Source: Virgisporangium aliadipatigenens
Lineage (GTDB): Bacteria; Actinomycetota; Actinomycetes; Mycobacteriales; Micromonosporaceae
Assembly (NCBI RefSeq): GCF_016863615.1
Contig: NZ_BOPF01000007.1
Location: forward strand, 248,001 to 312,000
Length of the DNA: 64,000 nt
Direction: 5' to 3'
The position numbers and the translations under genes are program-made. Within the stretch, counting starts at the first letter, position 1. Each line of letters opens with the position of its first letter. Positions 51,677 to 58,939 of this stretch are shown piece by piece. Below the pieces are notes generated by a model. The model did not search any database. It was not told the origin of the DNA and saw only the letters and a program-made list of their open reading frames with translations.

Positions 51677-52696
51677 ATGAATTCGCCGATCGGCCTGCAC
51701 CGGGTGCTTGCGCCCGCCGGTGTGCTGCCGCAGGCCGCGCAGCGCCTGGACGCAACGCCTGCGATCGCCGAGGACGAGGTGCGCATCCGCGTCGAACGGC
51801 TCAACCTCGACGCGGCCAGCTTCCGCCAGCTCTCCACCGTGCACGACGGTGACGGGGAGGCCGTGAGAAAGGCCGTCCTGGAGACGATCGAGAGCCGCGG
51901 GAAGATGCACAACGCGGTCACCGGTTCCGGTGGCATGCTCATCGGCACCGTCGACGAGGTCGGGCCGGCGTCGCCGCTGGGCCTGAAGCCGGGGGACCGG
52001 GTCGCCACGCTGGTCTCGTTGACGCTCACGCCGCTCGCCGTCACCGACGGGCTGGCCCGCTGGGACGGGCGCAGCGAGCAGGTGCCGTGCGACGGGCACG
52101 CGATCCTCTTCGGGCGTTCGATCGCGGCGGTGCTGCCCGACGATCTCGCGCCGGAGCTGGCCCTCGCCGTCTTCGACGTGTGCGGCGCCCCGGCCCTGGT
52201 GGACCGGGTGGTGCGCGGCTACGACCGACCTACCGTCGCCGTGCTGGGCGGAGCGGGCAAGAGCGGTTCCCTCGCCCTTGCCGCCGCCCGTCGGGCGGGC
52301 TCGAGCCGTTCGACCGCGGTGGTAAGAAGCGCGGAAGAGCGTGACGCGCTGGCGGCGGCCCGGGTGTGCGACCGGATCGCGATCGCGGACGCCCGCGATC
52401 CGGTCGCCACCGCCGCGGCGGTGGGGGAGCCGGCGGACGTCACCGTCGTCTGCGTCGACGTCCCCGGGTGCGAACACGGCGCCGTCCTGTCGACCGCGCC
52501 GGGCGGGACGGTGATCTTCTTCTCGATGGCCACCTCGTTCGCCGCGGCCGCGCTCGGCGCCGAGGGCCTCGCCGCCGACGTGACGATGATCATCGGGAAC
52601 GGCTACCTGCCCGGCCACGCCGCCTTCGCCCTCGACCTGCTGCGCGCCGAGCCCGGAGTGCGCGCGCTGTACGAGTCCCGCCTGGCGGCAGACTGA
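51677..52696 (+). CDS. kdd: L-erythro-3,5-diaminohexanoate dehydrogenase
   Basis: The product is 339 residues. It matches Kdd, an NAD-dependent enzyme of the medium-chain type that deaminates 3,5-diaminohexanoate to 3-keto-5-aminohexanoate. Visible features are the N-terminal GLHRVLAPAGVLPQAA, IRVERLNLDAASFRQL, the Rossmann motif VLGGAGKSGSLALAAARRAG near residue 190, and VIFFSMATSFAAAALGAEG. Its place between kamA and kamDE supports the assignment. The amidohydrolase gene starts five bases after its stop. Confidence 0.9.
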   Translation: MNSPIGLHRVLAPAGVLPQAAQRLDATPAIAEDEVRIRVERLNLDAASFRQLSTVHDGDGEAVRKAVLETIESRGKMHNAVTGSGGMLIGTVDEVGPASPLGLKPGDRVATLVSLTLTPLAVTDGLARWDGRSEQVPCDGHAILFGRSIAAVLPDDLAPELALAVFDVCGAPALVDRVVRGYDRPTVAVLGGAGKSGSLALAAARRAGSSRSTAVVRSAEERDALAAARVCDRIAIADARDPVATAAAVGEPADVTVVCVDVPGCEHGAVLSTAPGGTVIFFSMATSFAAAALGAEGLAADVTMIIGNGYLPGHAAFALDLLRAEPGVRALYESRLAAD

Positions 52697-52701
52697 TCGG
52701 C

Positions 52702-54222
52702 ATGACGCGCACGACGCTCTACCGCGGCGGCCCGGTGTACAGCCCCGCCGACCCGACCGCCACCGCCCTGCTGGTCGACGACGACCGCATCGCCTGGCTC
52801 GGTCCCGCCGCCGACGCGCCCACGGCCGACACCGTCGTCGACCTCGACGGGGCGCTCGTCACGCCCGCCTTCGTGGACGCGCACGTCCACACCACCTCCA
52901 CCGGGCTCACCCTGCGCGGCCTCGACCTGGCCGGGACCCGGTCGGCGGCCGAGGTCCTCGAGCGGGTGTCGGCGTTCGCGGCGACGCTGCCGCCGGACGC
53001 CGTGGTGCTCGGCCACGGTTGGGACGAGAGCCGCTGGCCGTCGCCCGTTCCGCCCGCTCCGGGGGAACTGGACCGCGCCGCCGCCGGCCGCCCCGTCTAC
53101 CTGTCCCGCGCGGACGTGCACTCGGCGGTCGTCTCCTCGGCGCTGCTGTCCCGCGTGAACGCCGACCGCCCCGGCCACGGCGCCGACGGGTGGCTGCGCC
53201 GCGACGCCCACCACGACGCGCGCACCGTCGCCCTGGCCTCGGTCAGCGCCGCCCAGCGCGGCGACGCGCAGCGGGCCTTCCTGGCGTACGCCGCCGCGCT
53301 CGGGATCGCCGCCGTGCACGAGTGCGCGGGCCCGGTGATCTCCTCGGAAGAAGACCTGACCGGCCTGCTGAAGCTGACCGGCGGCCCGGCGGTCTACGGC
53401 TACTGGGGCGAACTGGGCGCCGCCGCCAAGGCCCGCGACCTCGGAGCCGTCGGCGCCGGCGGGGACCTGTTCGCCGACGGGGCGTTCGGCTCGCACACGG
53501 CTCACCTGCGCAAGCCGTACCTCGACCGGGACACCTCCGGCCACGGCTACCTGACGCCGGCGCAGGTCGCCGACCACCTGGTGGACTGCCAGCGGCACGG
53601 TGTGCAGGGCGGGTTCCACGCGATCGGCGACGCCGCCCTGTCGACCGTGCTCGCGGGGTTCGCCATGGCGGCCGCGCGCACCTCGGTCGACGCCGTGCGC
53701 GCCGCGCGGCACCGCGTCGAGCACGCCGAACTCCTCGACAAGGCGCTGATCGGCGGGCTGGTCGAGTTCGGGATCGTGGCGAGCGTGCAGCCGGCGTTCG
53801 ACCGGTTGTGGGGCGGCGCCGGCGCCATGTACGCCACCCGCCTGGGGGCCGAGCGCGCACTCGCCACGAACCCGTTCGGCGCGATGGCGGGCGTGGGGGT
53901 GGCGCTGGCGTTCGGGTCGGACTCGCCGGTGACGCCGCTCGACCCGTGGGGCGCGGTGCGGGCGGCCGCCTCGCATCACAACCCCGTCCAGCGGCTGGGG
54001 GTGCGGCAGGCGTTCGCGGCGCACACGCGGGGCGGCTGGCGCGCGGTCGGCGACGACGCCCACGGCGTGCTCGCCCCCGGGGCGCCGGCCACCTTCGCGC
54101 TGTGGCGGGACGCGGGCCCACTGGTCCGCGGCCTGCCCGCGATGGACGCGGCCACCCCGGCATGCGCCGGCACGGTGCTGCGCGGCGTGCCCATCCACGG
54201 CGAGGTAGGTGCCCTGCGATGA
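52702..54222 (+). CDS. amidohydrolase (YtcJ-like, Amidohydro_3)
   Basis: The product is 506 residues. The metal-binding HxH is in PAFVDAHVHTT near residue 56. Later ligands are in GGFHAIGDAALS, RHRVEHAEL and the Asp of FGSDSPVTPLDPW, so the binuclear site looks complete. YtcJ-like enzymes hydrolyse amide or carbamoyl bonds of small molecules. It lies inside the lysine aminomutase operon but is not part of the known fermentation route. It may release lysine or beta-lysine from an acylated or peptide form; this is inference. Confidence 0.85.
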   Translation: MTRTTLYRGGPVYSPADPTATALLVDDDRIAWLGPAADAPTADTVVDLDGALVTPAFVDAHVHTTSTGLTLRGLDLAGTRSAAEVLERVSAFAATLPPDAVVLGHGWDESRWPSPVPPAPGELDRAAAGRPVYLSRADVHSAVVSSALLSRVNADRPGHGADGWLRRDAHHDARTVALASVSAAQRGDAQRAFLAYAAALGIAAVHECAGPVISSEEDLTGLLKLTGGPAVYGYWGELGAAAKARDLGAVGAGGDLFADGAFGSHTAHLRKPYLDRDTSGHGYLTPAQVADHLVDCQRHGVQGGFHAIGDAALSTVLAGFAMAAARTSVDAVRAARHRVEHAELLDKALIGGLVEFGIVASVQPAFDRLWGGAGAMYATRLGAERALATNPFGAMAGVGVALAFGSDSPVTPLDPWGAVRAAASHHNPVQRLGVRQAFAAHTRGGWRAVGDDAHGVLAPGAPATFALWRDAGPLVRGLPAMDAATPACAGTVLRGVPIHGEVGALR

Positions 54223-54229
54223 CCTTGCG

Positions 54230-54306
54230 CGTCGATCTTGCAGTTGTGGCGACCGAGACGTCCGTTCGTGCGGTGGTATGTCCTCACCACAACTGCAAGA
54301 TCGACG
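54230..54306. repeat. perfect 20-bp inverted repeat before kamD
   Basis: CGTCGATCTTGCAGTTGTGG (54230-54249) is repeated inverted and without mismatch at 54287-54306, around 37 bases. The right arm abuts the kamD ribosome-binding site (AAGGAGG, 54307). The AT content of the arms is higher than that of the surrounding genes, and the structure has the form of a REP-like palindromic element. It could attenuate or stabilise the operon mRNA. Confidence 0.75.
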
Positions 54307-54318
54307 AAGGAGGCTGAG

Positions 54319-55881
54319 GTGACGGCGAAGCTTGCGCTGGACGCCGACCAGGTCGCGCGCGCCCGGGAACTGGCCGCGATCGCGGGGGCGCCGGTGGTGG
54401 AGCTGGCGCGCTCGCACACCACCGTGGCCGTGGAGCGGGCGACGCTGCGGCTCGCGGGCCTGGGCGGCGCCGACCCGGACGGCATCCCGTGGGTGAACCG
54501 GCTCGTCTCGGCCGTCGTCGAGCAGGTCGGGCTCGAACACGGCGTCAGCGGCCCGGTCTTCGGCGCCCTCGCCCGGGGCGATTCCACCGACCTCGTGGCG
54601 TTGGCCCAGCGGGCGGCGGCCGGGTCGGTCGACTTCACCGTGCCGGCCGGGAAGGCCCGCACGGCCGCGCACCGGCTCGGCACCCGCGCGGTGCGCGACG
54701 GGCTGCGCACCGTCGACCGCCGGCGGGCCGAACGGGAGCGGCTCGTCAAGCGCCTCGGCGACCCGCCGCAGCGCCCCTGGATCTACCTCATCGTGGCCAC
54801 CGGCGACATCTACGAGGACATCCCGCAGGCGCAGGCGGCCGCGCGCGCCGGCGCCGACGTCATCGCGGTGATCCGTTCGACGGGGCAGTCGCTGCTGGAC
54901 TACGTGCCCGAGGGCGCCACCCGCGAGGGCTTCGCCGGCACCTACGCCACCCGGGAGAACTTCCGCCTGATGCGCGCCGCCCTCGACGAGACGTCGAAGG
55001 AACTCGGCCGCTACGTGCGCCTGACCAACTACGCGTCCGGGCTGTGCATGCCGGAGATCGCCGCCCTCGCCGGTCTCGAACGCCTCGACATGATGCTCAA
55101 CGACTCGATGTACGGCATCCTGTTCCGCGACATCAACCCGGTGCGCACCTTCGTCGACCAGCGCTTCTCCCGGCAGATCCACGCACGCGCGGGCATCATC
55201 ATCAACACCGGCGAGGACAACTACCTCACCACGGCCGACGCCGTCGAGGCGGCCCACACGGTGACCGTCTCCCAGCTGCTGAACGAGTTCTTCGCGCACG
55301 AGGCCGGGCTGCCCGACGCGCAACTCGGCCTGGGGCACGCGTTCGAGATCAATCCCGACGTCAAGGACTCGTTCCGGCTCGAACTGGCGCACGCGCTGCT
55401 GGCCCGCGAGCTCTTCCCGGACGCGCCGCTGAAGTGGATGCCGCCGACGAAGCACATGACCGGCGACGTGTTCCGGGGCAACCTCCTCGACGGGTTCTTC
55501 AACCTCGCGGGTGTGCTCACCGGCCAGTCGATCCTGCTGGTCGGCATGATGACCGAGGCCGTCGTGACGCCGTGGCTCTCCGACCGCGACATCGCCCTGC
55601 AGAACGTGCGGTACGTCCTGGACTCCTGCGGGGGACTGCACGAGGACTTCGTGCCCGCGCCGGGCGGGTTCGTGCAGAAGCGCGCGGCCACGGTGCTGGC
55701 GGAGGCCGTCACGCTGCTCGAACGGATCACCGACGAGGGGCTGCTCTCCTCGATCGCGGACGGGACGTTCGGGATCATGAAACGGCCGCCGGACAAGGGG
55801 CGCGGTCTCGACGGGGTGGCCCGCCGGGCGGACGACTTCTGGAACCCGGCCGTCGCCCTGCTGGACGGGGGTGCCGCGTGA
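54319..55881 (+). CDS. kamD: lysine 5,6-aminomutase alpha subunit
   Basis: The product is 520 residues from GTG 54319, with AAGGAGG five bases upstream. It is the TIM-barrel catalytic subunit that binds adenosylcobalamin and PLP and moves the terminal amino group of beta-lysine. Family-conserved segments are RPWIYLIVATGDIYEDIPQA, STGQSLLDYVPEGAT, TYATRENFRLMRAALDE, RLTNYASGLCMPEIA and FRLELAHALLARELFPDAPL. It overlaps kamE by four bases (GTGA). Together they convert L-beta-lysine to 3,5-diaminohexanoate. Confidence 0.94.
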   Translation: MTAKLALDADQVARARELAAIAGAPVVELARSHTTVAVERATLRLAGLGGADPDGIPWVNRLVSAVVEQVGLEHGVSGPVFGALARGDSTDLVALAQRAAAGSVDFTVPAGKARTAAHRLGTRAVRDGLRTVDRRRAERERLVKRLGDPPQRPWIYLIVATGDIYEDIPQAQAAARAGADVIAVIRSTGQSLLDYVPEGATREGFAGTYATRENFRLMRAALDETSKELGRYVRLTNYASGLCMPEIAALAGLERLDMMLNDSMYGILFRDINPVRTFVDQRFSRQIHARAGIIINTGEDNYLTTADAVEAAHTVTVSQLLNEFFAHEAGLPDAQLGLGHAFEINPDVKDSFRLELAHALLARELFPDAPLKWMPPTKHMTGDVFRGNLLDGFFNLAGVLTGQSILLVGMMTEAVVTPWLSDRDIALQNVRYVLDSCGGLHEDFVPAPGGFVQKRAATVLAEAVTLLERITDEGLLSSIADGTFGIMKRPPDKGRGLDGVARRADDFWNPAVALLDGGAA

Positions 55882-56615
55882 TCGTCCGGCCTTATGGGGA
55901 CACCACCGGGGACGGGATGGTGCAGGTGTCGTTCACGCTGCCCGTTCCGCACGACCGGCGGGCCGAGGGGGCGGCGCTGCAACTGGCCGGCAAGATGGGG
56001 CTCGACCCGGCGATGGTGGTGCACGCCAAGCAGATGGGCACCGGGTTCACCTTCTTCGTCGTCTACGGGCGGGTCTCGCACCTGGTCGACACCGATCGGG
56101 TCACCGTGGTCGAACGCGACTTCCCGCTCCTGGCCGCCAAGGACGTCAACGCGGCGGTGCGCTCCCGGTTGCGGCGCAAGCTCGTGGTCGTCGGCGCCTG
56201 CATCGGCACCGACGCGCACACCGTCGGCATCGACGCGATCCTCAACATCAAGGGCGTCGCCGGCGAGAAGGGCCTGGAGTACTACCGCGAGCTGCGGGTC
56301 GTCAACCTGGGCGCCCAGGTGCCGGTGCCGGACCTGGTGCGCGCCGCCGGTGCGGAGAAGGCCGACGCGGTGCTGGTCAGCCAGGTCGTCACGCAGCGGG
56401 ACGCGCACCTGCACAACACCCGGGAGATGTCCGCGGCGTTCCGCGAGGCGTTCCCGGCGGCCCGCCGGCCGTTGCTGGTCGTGGGTGGTCCCCGCTTCGA
56501 CGAGGCGATGACGGGGGAACTGGGCGTCGACCGCATCTTCGGCCGGGGCACCACCCCGCGCGAGGTCGCCTCGTATCTCGTGCACGCGTTGATCGAACGG
56601 AAGAAGGCCGCCTGA
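55878..56615 (+). CDS. kamE: lysine 5,6-aminomutase beta subunit (B12-binding)
   Basis: The product is 245 residues from GTG 55878. The cobalamin-binding DxHxxG motif is in GTDAHTVGIDAI near residue 114. A dimerisation domain precedes it, and the lysine that holds PLP as an internal aldimine is expected in ILNIKGVAGEKGLEYY. LVSQVVTQRD and LVVGGPRFD complete the Rossmann B12 domain. It needs adenosylcobalamin, so the pathway depends on B12 supply. It overlaps kamD and the following gene. Confidence 0.94.
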   Translation: MIVRPYGDTTGDGMVQVSFTLPVPHDRRAEGAALQLAGKMGLDPAMVVHAKQMGTGFTFFVVYGRVSHLVDTDRVTVVERDFPLLAAKDVNAAVRSRLRRKLVVVGACIGTDAHTVGIDAILNIKGVAGEKGLEYYRELRVVNLGAQVPVPDLVRAAGAEKADAVLVSQVVTQRDAHLHNTREMSAAFREAFPAARRPLLVVGGPRFDEAMTGELGVDRIFGRGTTPREVASYLVHALIERKKAA

Positions 56616-56989
56616 TGCTCGGAACCACCGTGACGCACCGCCGCTACGTGCCCTACTCGCACGCGCACTACGCGGGCAACCTGGTGGACGGCGCCTACGC
56701 GTTGGGGCTCTTCGGTGACGTGGCGACCGAGGTGTGCATCCGCACCGACGGCGACGAGGGGCTGTTCGCCGGCTACTCGTCGGTGCGGTTCGTGGCCCCG
56801 ATCCGGGCCGGCGACGTCGTCGAGGTGACCGCGAGCGTGACCCGGGTCGGCACCCGCAGCCGGGAGATCGAGTTCTCCTGCGCGGTGGTGTGCCGCGGCA
56901 ATCCCGAACGGGGCCCGTCCGCCGCCGACGTGCTGGACCCGCCGGTGGTGGCCGTGGTGGCCACCGGCACCGTCGTCGTCCCGGGGTGA
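56615..56989 (+). CDS. kal: 3-aminobutyryl-CoA ammonia lyase
   Basis: The product is 124 residues of the hotdog fold, starting within TGATG at the kamE stop. Conserved segments are RRYVPYSHAHYAGNLVDGAY, GDVATEVCIRTDGDEGLFAGY and VRFVAPIRAGDVVEVTASVT. Kal removes ammonia from 3-aminobutyryl-CoA to give crotonyl-CoA, the step after cleavage of the keto acid by Kce. Its presence in the same operon supports the lysine route even though kce is not seen in this window. Confidence 0.9.
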   Translation: MLGTTVTHRRYVPYSHAHYAGNLVDGAYALGLFGDVATEVCIRTDGDEGLFAGYSSVRFVAPIRAGDVVEVTASVTRVGTRSREIEFSCAVVCRGNPERGPSAADVLDPPVVAVVATGTVVVPG

Positions 56990-58407
56990 GCGCGCCATGC
57001 CCGCTGCGCGGGCTTGTTGCGTGTGTGGACGTCGGGTCGACGTTCACGAAAGCGGCGATCGTCGACCTCGACGCCGGCGAACTGGTCGCGACCGGCGCGC
57101 ACCGCACCACAGTGGACGGTGACGTGCTGGACGGCCTCGACGCCGCCGTCGCCGCCACCGGCCACACCCCGGAACGGATCCTCGCCTGCTCCTCGGCCGG
57201 CGGCGGCCTGCGCCTCGCGGTCGTCGGCTACGAACCCCTGGTCAGCGCGCAGGCCGGGCACCGGGTCGCCCTGTCGGCCGGGGCCCGGGTGGTGCACGTG
57301 CACGGCGGCTCCCTGGACGGCGCCGCGCTGTCCGCCCTGCGGGCCGCCCGGCCGGACGTGGTGCTGCTGGTCGGCGGCACCGACGGCGGCGACGCGGAGA
57401 CGTTGCTGCACAACGCCGGCCGGCTCGGCAGGGCCCGGTGGCGGGGGCCGGTCGTGCTCGCCGGCAACGCCGACGCCCGCGACGACGCGGTGGCGGCGCT
57501 GGCGGGTGTGCCGGTGACGGCCTGCGCCAACGTCCTCCCGCACATCGGCGAGCTGAACCCAACCCCGGCCCGCGACGCCATCCGCGCGGTCTTCCTGCGG
57601 CACGTGATCGGCGGCAAGCGCCTGTCCCGCGGCCCCCGCTTCGCCGAACTGGTCCGCGCGCCCACGCCCGACGCCGTGCTGACGGGGGTCGAACTGCTCG
57701 CCGATCACCTGGCGGGTGACCTGCTCGTGGTGGACGTCGGCGGCGCCACGACGGACGTGTACTCCGCGCTGGTCCCCGACGGCGCGGTGCACGAGGTCGC
57801 CGGTGTCTCGTGGCGCTCCCGCACGGTGGAGGGCGACCTGGGCGTGCGCTGGTCCGCCCCGTCGCTGCTGGAGGCGGCCCGCGCGGAGCGGCTCGAGGCG
57901 GACGACCGGTCACGAAAGCACCCCGACCCGCGCCCGACAGGTGCTTCCGCGACCGGTCGTCCCGGCGCGTCCACCGGAGCGGCCGGCCAGGAGGGGACCG
58001 GTGGGCTGGACGAGGCGGCCGCCGCGCGGGGGGCCGAGCCGGGGCTGCCGGGCGATCCGGCGGTCGACCTGCCGCTCGCCGGGCTGGCGGCAACCGTCGC
58101 GCTGCGGCGGCATGCGCGGGGGGAGAGCGTGCGGGTCGCTGGGGTCGAGGCGCGGCGCGGGGGGCGTGATCTTCGTGACGTCGTGCTCGTCGTCGGGTCC
58201 GGCGGGGTGCTGCGCCACGCCGACCCGGCCGCCGCCCGCGCGGTCCTCGCCGCGGCCGTGTCCGACACCGCGGGCGGCTGGGCGCTGCCCCGTTCCCCCG
58301 AGATCGTGATCGACACCGACTACGTCCTCGCCCCGGCGGGCCTCCTCGCGGCCGAACATCCACGGGCGGCGATCAGCCTATTGCGACGTCACCTGCACGT
58401 TCAGTGA
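56986..58407 (+). CDS. MutL-type ATPase, likely reactivase of the B12 aminomutase
   Basis: The product is 473 residues from GTG 56986, overlapping kal by four bases (GTGA). It has an actin/ASKHA fold: phosphate 1 motif DVGSTFTKAAIVDLD near residue 16 and phosphate 2 motif DVGGATTDVYS near 250. It matches the GlmL/MutL family, which reactivates adenosylcobalamin-dependent mutases by exchanging damaged cofactor. The adjacent partner is KamDE. Residues ~303-348 are a Gly/Ala/Ser/Pro-rich insertion rarely expected within this fold. Confidence 0.87.
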   Translation: MSAPCPLRGLVACVDVGSTFTKAAIVDLDAGELVATGAHRTTVDGDVLDGLDAAVAATGHTPERILACSSAGGGLRLAVVGYEPLVSAQAGHRVALSAGARVVHVHGGSLDGAALSALRAARPDVVLLVGGTDGGDAETLLHNAGRLGRARWRGPVVLAGNADARDDAVAALAGVPVTACANVLPHIGELNPTPARDAIRAVFLRHVIGGKRLSRGPRFAELVRAPTPDAVLTGVELLADHLAGDLLVVDVGGATTDVYSALVPDGAVHEVAGVSWRSRTVEGDLGVRWSAPSLLEAARAERLEADDRSRKHPDPRPTGASATGRPGASTGAAGQEGTGGLDEAAAARGAEPGLPGDPAVDLPLAGLAATVALRRHARGESVRVAGVEARRGGRDLRDVVLVVGSGGVLRHADPAAARAVLAAAVSDTAGGWALPRSPEIVIDTDYVLAPAGLLAAEHPRAAISLLRRHLHVQ

Positions 58408-58939
58408 TCAACTTCGTGCCACTCCGGCGCGACACGCCGCTTTCGTGGATCTCGGCACAGGGACCCGGTTGACACGGGGCCGGGTCAGGCACGTACCGTC
58501 GTTGGGTCCTTTCGGCGTGCGGCTCGGTCCGCTCCGCCTCTTCGTCCAGGCGTGACTCCGCGGATCATCCCGATCCGCCCCGGGTCGCGTTTCGGGCGGG
58601 GGTCGGCGGGGCGGCGCGGACCGGCCGCATCCGGTGTGGACAGTGGGAGCCGGGGTCAGTAGACAACGGGTCTGGGCGTGCAGCCGGCGCGCACAGGCTT
58701 GGAACGAAGACCACGTGCCGCCCGCTGTCGCACCGGCCGGTGAGGGCCTGGGAGCGCGGGGCGCGATCGGTTCGCCGGTCGCGCCCCGATCTGTGTTCAA
58801 GGGCGGCCGTCCTGGGAAGTTTCCCAGCACGCCGAATGCATGCCGGGACGAGATCGGCGCGTTATTCGGGCACTGCACAATAGAGGCCGATCCGGCAGAT
58901 GTCGCCGATCGCGAGCGGCTCGCCGGACGGGAGACCAGA
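58408..58939 (+). other. non-coding region with promoter and UUCG hairpin
   Basis: This 530-base gap has no convincing gene. TTGACA (58469-58474) and TACCGT (58494-58499), 19 bases apart, form a plausible promoter. At 58758-58787 GGGGCGCGATCGG pairs with CCGGTCGCGCCCC (one mismatch) around a TTCG loop, a very stable hairpin. The stretch between them, about 280 bases, could be a non-coding RNA or a long leader of the lnt operon. No tRNA, riboswitch or known RNA family was recognised. Confidence 0.45.
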
